From NCBI GenBank assembly GCA_017557185.1, contig JAFZAP010000051.1:1-64000 (forward strand): a stretch of 64,000 bases of DNA. The letters are read 5' to 3'. The stretch comes from Prevotella sp. Lineage in GTDB: Bacteria > Bacteroidota > Bacteroidia > Bacteroidales > Bacteroidaceae. Position 1 is the first letter of the stretch, and each line of letters begins with the position of its first letter. The notes under the pieces are model-generated. The model ran no database searches and was not told where the DNA came from. It saw only the letters and a list, made by a program, of their open reading frames with translations. This document shows positions 1-7,546 of this stretch, piece by piece. A program made the translations under genes and the position numbers.

Positions 1-2
1 AC

Positions 3-2648
3 TTCTACGACCTCTGCGACCGTCTGGGATTCTATGTGCTTGCCGAAGCCAATGTGGAATGTCACGGCAACACTCGTCTGTCCCACCTCGACCTCTTCCG
101 TCAGCCTATGGTGGAGCGCTCTATTCGACAGGTGCTCACGTTGCGCAACCACCCTGCCATCGTGATCTGGAGTGCTGGCAACGAGAGTGGCAACGGAAAT
201 AACTTCGAGACCGTGATGGACAGCATCGGCCGACTTGATGCCACACGCCTCACCCATTATGAAGGCAATAGCCAGTGGAGCTCGGTGACGAGTACGATGT
301 ATGGTAATCTCGGACTGATGGAGAGCATCGGCCGCGACCGCCTGCGTGACTTCGAGCAGGGCAAGACAGGCATTCGTCCTCACGTGCAATGCGAGAATAC
401 CCACGCTATGGGAAATTCGATGGGTAACCAACGGGAGTTTTTCGATATCTATGAGCAATACCCTGCTATGGCTGGTGAGTTTGTATGGGATTGGAAGGAC
501 CAGGGACTGAAGATGAGTGCCACCAATCAACCGCTCACATTCGAGGCATTAGGCCGCCAAGGAAAGACCGACGTACGCTCTACGCTCAACCCGTCGAAAG
601 GAGAATACTGGGCTTATGGCGGTGACTTTGGCGATCTTCCTAACGATAACAACTTCTGTTGCAATGGCGTGGTGCTTGCCGACTGTACGCCCACAGCCAA
701 GAGCTATGCCATGAAGAAGGTGTACCAGCCGCTGGAGTTTACACTCAGCGATGGTCCTAGCGGCACATTTACACTCAAAAGCAAGCTGCAACAGCGCGTG
801 CTGAACGACCTTTCTGTGAGCTATGTGCTTTTGGAAGACGGCATCGAGATTGGTAGCGGAAAGCTTCCTCCTCTGCAACTGGCAGTCGGTGAGACAAGCC
901 AGGTGACAATAGCCGATGCCAAGGCACTTATCACAGCACCGCCACATCCTGAAGCCGAATACTTCATACGCTTCAGTGCTCGCCAGACCGCCAATACCGA
1001 ATGGGCCGACACGGGCTTTGAAGTAGCTGCCGAGGAGATACAGTTGCACAATGCCTCTGGACGTCAGCCTTATGCTACCACAGCACAGAATGAACCTCTG
1101 AAGGTTACTTCTAACGACTCAACAATCACCATCAATGGTCAAAGCTTCAACCTGCGTTTCGCTCATGGACAGTTGGCAGCTTACACCCTAAATGGCAAGG
1201 AATTGCTCGCTGCACCCCTGTCGCTACAGACTTTCCGACTACCCACCGACAACGAACGCGGTAAAACCCGCACCTACGACCAGATGGGCATCCGCAAACT
1301 CACGCCTGGACAAGGAAAAATGAAGGTAACCAAGGAGAAAAACGGACAGAGCGTAGATGTTGAGACGGTCGTCACATATGCCTCAGAGGGCAACTATCAA
1401 TTTGACGTGAAACAACTCTTCAAGGTATTCTCTGATGGAACCGTCGTGGTGAACACGGATGTCACTCCTAATCTCATAGGCGGAGAACTGCCCCGACTGG
1501 GATTGCGAGCAGAGATGCCTCGTGGATTCGAGACCATGCGCTGGTTAGGACGTGGTCCACAGGACAGCTACCGTGACCGCAAGGAAGCCGCTTTCGTAGG
1601 ACTTCACCACAGCCGCGTCAGCGATGAATGGACCAACTACGTCCTGCCGCAAGAGCAAGGCAACAAGGAGGATGTCAGATGGATGGCCATCACCAATGAT
1701 CAGGGGCTGGGACTGCTGGTAACAGCACCCGAACTGATGGCTGCCAGCGCCGCCCATTGGCGACCTGAGGACAACTATCAGGATGCCCGCAACCGCACCA
1801 AGCATCCTTATGAAATGGTATTCTGCGAGGAGACCATCTTGAACATCGATGCTTATAATCGAGCATTGGGCAATGCCAGTTGTGGCCCTGATGTCATCGA
1901 CCGCTATCGCATTGTCAGCGATAAAACCCATTTCACCTTCCTGCTTATGCCCATCGCCAAGCATCAGACTGACCAACAGCTTGCGGAACGTGCTCGTTTC
2001 ACTTCACCTTTCTGCTCGCCGGTAACCATAAAAACAAGCAAAGGCACGGTCAGCCTCTCCTGTCCTACACCTGATGCTACGATCTATTACAGCATCGACG
2101 GCAGTAAGGAAAAGGAATATACCACACCCTTTGAGTTGCTCAAAGGAGGAAAGGTATCGGCTCGTGCTACGGCGAAGGGGTTGCTTTCCAGTTCTACAAA
2201 TGTTGAACAGGTGGGGGCTTATGTGAGCAAGGACGCCTGGCGCGTGGTAAGCGTGAGCAGCGAACAAGGCGGAAATGAGGCGGCCAAGAATGTTATCGAC
2301 GAGAATCCTGCTACCATCTGGCACACGCAGTACAGTCCGCAGACACCACAATGCCCGCACGAAATCATCATCGACATGGGCGAGAGCCATCAGGTGGCCA
2401 GCTTCGTCTATCAGGGACGCGAGGATATGAGTAATGGTCGCATTGCACGTTACGAATTCTATGTCAGCGACTCACCAGACAGCTGGGGCGAGCCTGCACT
2501 GAAAGGACAACTGGAGAACTCCTCTGGCCGGCAGCAAGTCGATGTGCCCGGCAAGCCTCGCGGCCGCTACTTCCGCGTTATCGTACTCTCTACCTACGAC
2601 CGCCGTGGCTATGCATCGGCAGCCGAGTTTGGTATTGTCCCCTTCTAA
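3..2648 (+). CDS. Glycoside hydrolase family 2 (beta-galactosidase-like), 5'-truncated
   Basis: The reading frame is open from the window edge, so the N-terminal sugar-binding domain and signal peptide lie outside. What remains starts in the TIM barrel: the stretch NHPAIVIWSAGNESGNG carries the GH2 acid/base Glu, and CENTHAMGNS carries the nucleophile Glu as in LacZ. A LacZ-like small-chain beta-sandwich follows, then a chitobiase-type domain (TPDATIYYSIDGS) and a C-terminal F5/8-type (discoidin, CBM32-like) module ending RYFRVIVLS. Such extracellular or periplasmic enzymes remove terminal beta-linked sugars from plant or host glycans; the two extra C-terminal domains suggest a glycan-attached or surface role (inference). 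Linkage specificity cannot be read from sequence. It is convergent with the mutarotase gene. Confidence 0.9.
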   Translation, partial: FYDLCDRLGFYVLAEANVECHGNTRLSHLDLFRQPMVERSIRQVLTLRNHPAIVIWSAGNESGNGNNFETVMDSIGRLDATRLTHYEGNSQWSSVTSTMYGNLGLMESIGRDRLRDFEQGKTGIRPHVQCENTHAMGNSMGNQREFFDIYEQYPAMAGEFVWDWKDQGLKMSATNQPLTFEALGRQGKTDVRSTLNPSKGEYWAYGGDFGDLPNDNNFCCNGVVLADCTPTAKSYAMKKVYQPLEFTLSDGPSGTFTLKSKLQQRVLNDLSVSYVLLEDGIEIGSGKLPPLQLAVGETSQVTIADAKALITAPPHPEAEYFIRFSARQTANTEWADTGFEVAAEEIQLHNASGRQPYATTAQNEPLKVTSNDSTITINGQSFNLRFAHGQLAAYTLNGKELLAAPLSLQTFRLPTDNERGKTRTYDQMGIRKLTPGQGKMKVTKEKNGQSVDVETVVTYASEGNYQFDVKQLFKVFSDGTVVVNTDVTPNLIGGELPRLGLRAEMPRGFETMRWLGRGPQDSYRDRKEAAFVGLHHSRVSDEWTNYVLPQEQGNKEDVRWMAITNDQGLGLLVTAPELMAASAAHWRPEDNYQDARNRTKHPYEMVFCEETILNIDAYNRALGNASCGPDVIDRYRIVSDKTHFTFLLMPIAKHQTDQQLAERARFTSPFCSPVTIKTSKGTVSLSCPTPDATIYYSIDGSKEKEYTTPFELLKGGKVSARATAKGLLSSSTNVEQVGAYVSKDAWRVVSVSSEQGGNEAAKNVIDENPATIWHTQYSPQTPQCPHEIIIDMGESHQVASFVYQGREDMSNGRIARYEFYVSDSPDSWGEPALKGQLENSSGRQQVDVPGKPRGRYFRVIVLSTYDRRGYASAAEFGIVPF

Positions 2649-2746
2649 CGGGTGATCAAAGAGAGGAATAGCTTCCTATGAACTCATAGTCGAAACGACC
2701 CAGAGGGGCGACATTGCCATTGATGAGAAAATCAAGGATGTCGCCC

Positions 2747-3109
2747 TTATTCGTACAGATGGAACATCCGCTCCATCATCTGCCACTTCTCATCGCTGGT
2801 GGCGGTGGGGTCGCAGTTCTGGAAGCACGCCATATACTCCTCCCACTCCTGCTGGCGAGGCAGCGTGGCCAGACGTACCATCGCCGAGTCCCAATCGAAG
2901 TCGAGCGGTGTTTCCACGATCATCACCAGCCGAGTGCCGAGAATGTAAATATCCATCTCCAGGATACCCACCTCGCGAATGCCCGCCTGAATCTCAGGCC
3001 AAGCCTCTTCGCGGCTGTGTCGTTTCCTATACTCACGGATGAGTGCCGGCTCATCCTTCAGGTCCATCGTCTGCACATACCGCTTCACCGGACCATCGTA
3101 TTGCTTCAT
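2747..3109 (-). CDS. rhaM: L-rhamnose mutarotase family protein
   Basis: A small single-domain protein of about 120 residues matching the RhaM/DUF718 family, which interconverts alpha and beta anomers of L-rhamnose or related deoxysugars. Visible family features are the N-terminal VKRYVQTMDLKD strand, the REYRKRHS...AWPEI helix, the YILGTRLVMIVE strand and the C-terminal MFHLY. A promoter box TATATTTG lies at 3158-3165, so the ATG at 3160 is inside the promoter and cannot be the start. The ATG at 3109 (preceded by GAAGG) or at 3127 fits. It stands alone, convergent with the GH2 gene. With fucI/fucP 13 kb away the cell clearly uses deoxysugars, but direct linkage is inference. Confidence 0.8.
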   Translation of the reverse strand: MKQYDGPVKRYVQTMDLKDEPALIREYRKRHSREEAWPEIQAGIREVGILEMDIYILGTRLVMIVETPLDFDWDSAMVRLATLPRQQEWEEYMACFQNCDPTATSDEKWQMMERMFHLYE

Positions 3110-3157
3110 CAAATTACCTTCAGTCATTGTCTTTGGCTTGTTTTTGATATCTGTGTG

Positions 3158-3165
3158 CAAATATA
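3158..3165 (-). promoter_or_regulatory. -7 promoter box of the mutarotase gene
   Basis: TATATTTG on the minus strand matches the Bacteroidota sigma-A -7 element TAnnTTTG. Transcription would start near 3151, which fixes the coding start downstream of it. Confidence 0.7.
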
Positions 3166-3241
3166 CTCATTTTTTCTTTATCATCCACCACTTTCGCCAT
3201 ATTAATGCGATATTGAAAGAAAAAACTATTTATTCATCGTA

Positions 3242-3647
3242 TTAGAAATGAATGATATAGTACGTCAATAGGCAGTTCAACCCTAAAATAATTAGAAAGA
3301 ACAGCACAAAAATAATGAGATTGACCATCTGATAAGTTGTCTTCCATCTTCTTGCCAGATGCTGTAAATCAAGCACACAAAGGTCAAAGGCATCATCAAC
3401 AGGAAGATGGTAATGCCTCAGCATCTTGTAAAATGCATAAACATAAACAGTCGCATAAACCAACAAGGGTATGGAAACCGCTATCCATAAGAAGGAACCA
3501 CTATCGGCAAACTTGCATCACATCCCATGCCATATCCAAGAAGCTGCGATAGTAGCCAACCGGATGCTCTAAGATGAATTGCAGCTCCTCTTCTGTCATC
3601 AGATTAAGAGCTTTTTCCCATTCCTCTTTACGCTTGTTCTTCTTCAT
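3242..3647 (-). pseudogene. Small two-helix membrane protein, frameshifted
   Basis: Two short frames read as one broken gene. The first, from ATG 3647, begins MKKNKRKEEWEKALNLMTEE and stops with TAG at 3501 after WDVMQVCR. The second continues without a start codon of its own (FADSGSFLWIAVSIP...) to 3242. The frames overlap by only a few codons around 3500-3515, so one deleted base would restore a protein of about 134 residues with a charged N-terminus, one membrane helix (residues ~55-75), a linker and a second C-terminal helix (VNLIIFVLFFLIILGLNCL). It is the last gene of the LytTR/transpeptidase-like operon, starting 7 bases after the read-through end of its neighbour. I do not recognise the family. 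A sequencing error is the main alternative to genuine decay. Confidence 0.6.
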
Positions 3648-3708
3648 AATAAGTTTACTCAGTATAGTGGTTGGCAACCATCCATTCCACAACATTATGG
3701 AATACCGC

Positions 3709-4839
3709 TCATGCCATACCACCACCGCTGGCGGGAATGCCCCATTTATTCATACTTACAATCATGCTGTATCGGGGGGCATTGGCAGGAAAGTAACCAC
3801 AGAAGCCAACTTGATATTCATTTGCATACATTTCTTCGCCTAAATCATATTCCCCGACCTGTGAGTCACCTGTTTTTCCAGCAACCTGAAAAATTTTTGT
3901 TCCTGCCTTTTTGCCTAAACCTCTGCTAACTACATGCTCTAAGGTTTCTTGCATCAATTTTATATTCGCCTTGCTGGCTATCTGAGGATTGATGATTTCT
4001 ACCTCGCCAGTCTTCAGCGTGGGCTTCACCATCTTTCCATCATTGGCAATAGCATTGTAAAACGTCAGCATCTGAATGGGGGCAATTTTCCGTTCATAAC
4101 CAATGGAACTCCACCAGATTTTCCAGTTAGCCCAGTCTGAGTCCTTTGGAGAACTATAGCTGGATGCTTTCAATCCATCTATCCCTTCCATGCTTTCTGG
4201 TTGGCCAAAACTCATCCTATCCAGAAGGTCGAAGAACTGTTGGTGATTATTAGAAAACGTTTCTGCTACAGTCTTACTTATAGCGACATTCGAGTTAAAG
4301 CATAAAGCTTCATCAAGCGTAATCTCTCCATAGCCACCACGTTTCCAATTGTGATCCTTCATTTCCAATTTGTCTACAGGCCACACGCCCCCCCCGGTAA
4401 ATATGCTATCACTCAGTTTGACCTTTCCTGTTTCTAGAACTGCCAACAGTGATACCGAATGCATTAACGTTCCCAATTCCTGCTGAAAGCCAAAGTTCTT
4501 ACACGATTGGTATTTTCCTTCGAAGTTGCGCTCCAATCCTACCATAGCCAACACCTCACCCGTCTGCACCTCCATGACTATCACTTGACCTTGATGACCA
4601 CCTATCTCAGTCAGCTTCACATTCAGAAGGGAATCAACCGCATTTTGAAGTTCTGGCACTATCGTTGGATCTCCCATCTTCTTACCCGTCTTTATCTTTT
4701 CGGGTTGTTGAGAAGAAAAGGCCAAAAAGCCCCCTGCTCCTATTGCAATTGCTACTAATGCAGTAATTACATATACCCATTTGGTATGCTTTCTGTCCTT
4801 TTGGGGGGATCCCAATACTTGTAATTCGTCATCTCTCAT
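3709..4839 (-). CDS. Transpeptidase-like (PBP) protein with altered active site and early stop
   Basis: A 376-residue protein with a short cytoplasmic tail, one membrane helix (residues ~21-41) and a penicillin-binding transpeptidase fold. The catalytic SxxK of PBPs (context EPGSTFK) is replaced by T124-L-M-H127 in ELGTLMH, and SxN reads N182-S183-N184; only K322-T-G remains in AGKTG. It is therefore probably not an active transpeptidase and may bind peptidoglycan or beta-lactam, or act as a sensor (inference). The frame stops at TGA 3709-3711 inside ASGGGMA. Reading on through that codon gives AVFHNVVEWMVANHYTE and a stop at 3655, which resembles the usual PBP C-terminus, so a GGA-to-TGA nonsense change is likely. 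Its start overlaps the LytTR stop by 4 bases, which suggests coupled translation. Confidence 0.75.
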   Translation of the reverse strand: MRDDELQVLGSPQKDRKHTKWVYVITALVAIAIGAGGFLAFSSQQPEKIKTGKKMGDPTIVPELQNAVDSLLNVKLTEIGGHQGQVIVMEVQTGEVLAMVGLERNFEGKYQSCKNFGFQQELGTLMHSVSLLAVLETGKVKLSDSIFTGGGVWPVDKLEMKDHNWKRGGYGEITLDEALCFNSNVAISKTVAETFSNNHQQFFDLLDRMSFGQPESMEGIDGLKASSYSSPKDSDWANWKIWWSSIGYERKIAPIQMLTFYNAIANDGKMVKPTLKTGEVEIINPQIASKANIKLMQETLEHVVSRGLGKKAGTKIFQVAGKTGDSQVGEYDLGEEMYANEYQVGFCGYFPANAPRYSMIVSMNKWGIPASGGGMA

Positions 4840-5219
4840 AGTTTTGCCTCCTTTCCCACTTTAGATTCCAGATACAACTTCAACTGCTTCAGAGCCTCTT
4901 TCGATGCAGAGAGTGTGAAAGCCTGATTCAGAGCCATGTCCGACATTATCAATGTCTGACGGTTCATGTTTATCTTAAATATGTACTCGCGATTGATGAT
5001 TAGCTGTTTGCCTATACGGATGAATGTTTCGGCCTCTTTGCCTAACTGGTTCTCCATCAACTGCTGACAATGTGCAAGGTTCATCGTGAACAAGTGTTTT
5101 GTCTTGTCGTGCAGCACCATCGTCGAATAATTGCCGTCCGACTCCACATAAACAACTCGTTCAGGCTTCACCCTCACCAGTTCGTTCGCGCTTGAAATGA
5201 TCAGTATCTTGCTGCTCAC
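4836..5219 (-). CDS. LytTR-family DNA-binding regulator without receiver domain
   Basis: A 127-residue protein made almost entirely of a LytTR DNA-binding domain: RVVYVESDGNYSTMVLHDKT, then ETFIRIGKQLIINREYI and a strand/helix end. There is no response-regulator receiver, no membrane segment and no sensor domain, so activity must be set by abundance or by a partner. It sits between a 49-residue membrane protein (9-base gap) and the transpeptidase-like gene (4-base overlap). Small LytTR proteins co-transcribed with membrane proteins often control their own operon and can be held inactive by the membrane partner; that role here is inference. The AT-rich base composition differs from the GC-richer neighbours beyond 13 kb. 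Confidence 0.85.
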   Translation of the reverse strand: MSSKILIISSANELVRVKPERVVYVESDGNYSTMVLHDKTKHLFTMNLAHCQQLMENQLGKEAETFIRIGKQLIINREYIFKINMNRQTLIMSDMALNQAFTLSASKEALKQLKLYLESKVGKEAKL

Positions 5220-5228
5220 AGGAAATAG

Positions 5229-5378
5229 TTACGCCATTAATGATTTAACGATAAACCCTCCAACAACACCTACGATAGCATATACCCATGCCTTCTTATC
5301 AAAGTCATCAAGTTCCAGCATTTTGCAAATTACCTCACAAATCACAACATAAATAATGCAAGAAATAATAAATCCCAT
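5229..5378 (-). CDS. 49-residue small membrane protein
   Basis: A short reading frame starting ATG at 5376-5378 and ending TAA at 5229-5231. The product begins MGFIISCIIYVVICEVICK, has a charged loop ELDDFDKKAW, then a second hydrophobic helix VYAIVGVVGGFIVKSLMA: two membrane segments with an acidic/basic turn. A good promoter box lies 36 bases upstream (5414-5421) and the LytTR gene begins 9 bases downstream, so it is the first gene of that operon. I do not recognise the family. The layout recalls two-gene membrane-inhibitor/LytTR pairs, in which a small membrane protein restrains the regulator, but no homology was tested. Confidence 0.65.
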   Translation of the reverse strand: MGFIISCIIYVVICEVICKMLELDDFDKKAWVYAIVGVVGGFIVKSLMA

Positions 5379-5413
5379 AATTCAAATCATATAAAGTGAA
5401 TAATTCTATGCTG

Positions 5414-5421
5414 CAAATATA
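5414..5421 (-). promoter_or_regulatory. -7 promoter box of the LytTR operon
   Basis: TATATTTG on the minus strand, about 36 bases before the ATG at 5378. The -33 element is weak. It probably drives the whole 5378-to-3242 operon. Confidence 0.65.
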
Positions 5422-5497
5422 CACTATTATTTTGAACTCATAAGCATTTATATTCTTCGTTTGTACAAAATACCCGTTTTAGTGTATGAAATGCATT

Positions 5498-5665
5498 TCA
5501 CTTCTTTCCCAGCACCTTCTTTAAGATGATGCTCCCGATTTTCCGTTGCACCCCGGCCTTAGAGGTTGGGATGCCCGTTTTTCGCGCCATCCGTTGTTTT
5601 AGCTGTGTTATCCCAATTGCCCGCTTCCATGAGAAGCTGAGGCCAGGGATTCCTGTCTTTGCCAT
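5498..5665 (-). CDS. 55-residue basic protein overlapping the end of the signalling operon
   Basis: Starting at ATG 5663-5665, inside the 3' end of the preceding gene in another frame, a 55-codon frame runs to TGA at 5498. The product is strongly basic and holds two related blocks, MAKTGIPGLSFSWKRAIG and MARKTGIPTSKAGVQRKIGS, then ILKKVLGKK. The internal duplication around the KTGIP core and its restart after MAR argue that it is a real protein rather than chance. The charge suggests nucleic-acid or membrane-surface binding (inference). It overlaps the upstream gene by 58 bases. Family not recognised; an alternative is that only the second block, from ATG at about 5590, is translated. Confidence 0.5.
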   Translation of the reverse strand: MAKTGIPGLSFSWKRAIGITQLKQRMARKTGIPTSKAGVQRKIGSIILKKVLGKK

Positions 5666-6192
5666 GCTATACCGATTAGTTCTTTATACAACAAGGTTCT
5701 TTCTATTGAACCACATGAATTTAATTCTTCTTTAAACTGCAAGAATCTACTATTATCACAAAACTTCTCAACCACTTTTGCACTTCCTACCAGAATTTCA
5801 TAGCATGGGCAGAAACTATGAGAACCTTCTTTCCAATATGTATTAACAGCGGCATCAATTATTCCATCTTTATCATCTCCATCAATGAATTTGAACAAAT
5901 CCAATATATTGTCCAGTTTATTCATGTCACCACGGTAATAAATTGGAGACAATGCTTTAACACCATAAACATTTCCTCCATATTTGGAATAAAAGCGTAA
6001 TGCCCCTTGCAAATCTTGAAAGAGGAATAAACATTTGCTCCTTTCTGGGATTCCAGGAATTCTTTTCTTGTTCAACATCTCCTCCATCTTTAGCTTCTCA
6101 TCCTTTAACTGTTCTTCAAAAATAGTTTGAGGTAAGATTATTTCCCCTATTTCATAAGACCTTTTATCTACTCTAAATATCATATTATCCAT
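5608..6192 (-). CDS. Unknown protein, possibly DUF2441/ADP-ribosyltransferase-like
   Basis: A 194-residue soluble protein and the sixth gene of the vWA-phosphatase-kinase operon, 14 bases after the DUF4407 gene. It starts NMIFRVDKRSYEIGEIILPQ and has KCLFLFQDLQGALRFYSKYG followed by NVYGVKALSPIYYRGDMNKL. An 'R/K...Y..G..I', then a 'LF.f.....A..Fy.k..g.vY.V......D...l' arrangement resembles the DUF2441/ADP-ribosyltransferase-like fold. That is a pattern impression only; no catalytic triad can be assigned with confidence. If right, the operon would combine phosphorylation with an ADP-ribosylating effector. The C-terminal tail (ESLASASHGSGQLG) is low complexity and lies over the start of the next small gene. 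Confidence 0.55.
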   Translation of the reverse strand: MDNMIFRVDKRSYEIGEIILPQTIFEEQLKDEKLKMEEMLNKKRIPGIPERSKCLFLFQDLQGALRFYSKYGGNVYGVKALSPIYYRGDMNKLDNILDLFKFIDGDDKDGIIDAAVNTYWKEGSHSFCPCYEILVGSAKVVEKFCDNSRFLQFKEELNSCGSIERTLLYKELIGIAWQRQESLASASHGSGQLG

Positions 6193-6206
6193 ATCTATAG
6201 CATTGT

Positions 6207-7544
6207 TTAGTTGTTAACCTTTATGTATGCTGAAGGATTCACATTGATCTTGGCTAGTTCTTCTTCACGCCATTTCTCAATCGCAGTATTCAACAACTCC
6301 GTCTGAGTCTTGGCAATCTTCTCCATGAGTTCCTTGTTTGCTAAGATTTCGGCTTCACGTCGTTGAAGATTCTTCTCTGTAGAGATTTTTATATCCGTAT
6401 TTATTATATCATTTATATCGGATTCTTGCTTTTTGGCTATCACTTTTGCCCTATGTTTCTCCAAAGCTAATACTGCATCATAGGCTCCATCAATCATCAT
6501 AAGTTTGAATATTGTTGGTATCACCTCGATAGCAATAAATAAACACATTATTAATAACCGAGCAATAAACAGAGCAGGATCTTTCCAGGGGATTGTTATA
6601 GTATTAAGAGCTTTTAGTTCTGCAGCAAAACCTTTCATTGATTTTTCGGCTTCATTATCCTTTATTGTCGAAATATTACGTTCTTTATACTTGCTTTCTA
6701 GTCTTTTATCTATAGAAGAATTTGCTTCACTAACTTCTTTTTCCAACTTCTCTACTTCTAGTTTAAGTCTATTTACATTCCTTTGGAGCATTTTAGCAGC
6801 AGGACCATATCCAAATTTTTGAGTCCCTTTAATACCAACTGTCTCATTATATAAGGATTCTTCAGCATTTGCCAACTCCTCTCTTTTCTTATCTAATCTC
6901 TCATTATTCTTCGACTTATCTGTTTCAATTTTTAAGATTTCACTATCCAAGATAGAATGACCTCTATCCATTTTTTGCTTTTCTGCAATTTGATCCTGTC
7001 TTAATTGGATTTGTATTTTATCTTTAAATAGCCTCAGTTCAACTGGAGTGGAAATCACTATACCAATAAATATGGCAAGTATTAGTCTAGGACGAGCCCC
7101 CTTCCACTCTTCATCTGTTATTTTATGTGTTCCGTCAGAAAACATCGTATTAACCATGAAACGATCAAGATTGAAAATCATTAACCCCCAAATAATACCA
7201 AAAGCAATAGCTATGTAAACAGCATGAATATCTGTAATATACATTTGGGTATCCTCATTTAGAACCTCATCCGCGAAGACTTTATATATAGCATATCCTC
7301 CAGAAAAAGTAGCCAAGATTGCTGTAAATAGTATGGTTCCGCCAATACCTGCATACTTGGCATGTTCAGTTGGGCATTGGCGTAATACTTTCCGATTTGC
7401 GCCAGCACATAACCACAAGAATTCATTTAGTAAGTTTCTCCACTTGAATCCCATTATTTTATCATGATCAAAAATTTCATCTAACCATTTATTGAACCTT
7501 TCATCTTTATGTAAAGATTCCGTTTGAATATTATTATCTTCCAT
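6207..7544 (-). CDS. DUF4407-type membrane protein with central coiled coil
   Basis: A 445-residue protein with three N-terminal membrane helices (about residues 68-92, 110-130 and 150-168, the last ending ISTPVELRLF), a long charged coiled coil (about 175-310, rich in E/K/R), a fourth helix (about 325-350, LLIMCLFIAIEVIPTIFKLM) and a charged C-terminal tail. This layout and the motif FNLDRFMVNTM are typical of DUF4407. The coiled coil lies between helices and may be extracytoplasmic. Within this operon it is the obvious membrane anchor or sensor for the cytoplasmic kinases and phosphatase (inference). It follows the second kinase by 2 bases, so it is probably translated with it. Confidence 0.8.
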   Translation of the reverse strand: MEDNNIQTESLHKDERFNKWLDEIFDHDKIMGFKWRNLLNEFLWLCAGANRKVLRQCPTEHAKYAGIGGTILFTAILATFSGGYAIYKVFADEVLNEDTQMYITDIHAVYIAIAFGIIWGLMIFNLDRFMVNTMFSDGTHKITDEEWKGARPRLILAIFIGIVISTPVELRLFKDKIQIQLRQDQIAEKQKMDRGHSILDSEILKIETDKSKNNERLDKKREELANAEESLYNETVGIKGTQKFGYGPAAKMLQRNVNRLKLEVEKLEKEVSEANSSIDKRLESKYKERNISTIKDNEAEKSMKGFAAELKALNTITIPWKDPALFIARLLIMCLFIAIEVIPTIFKLMMIDGAYDAVLALEKHRAKVIAKKQESDINDIINTDIKISTEKNLQRREAEILANKELMEKIAKTQTELLNTAIEKWREEELAKINVNPSAYIKVNN

Positions 7545-7546
7545 CG

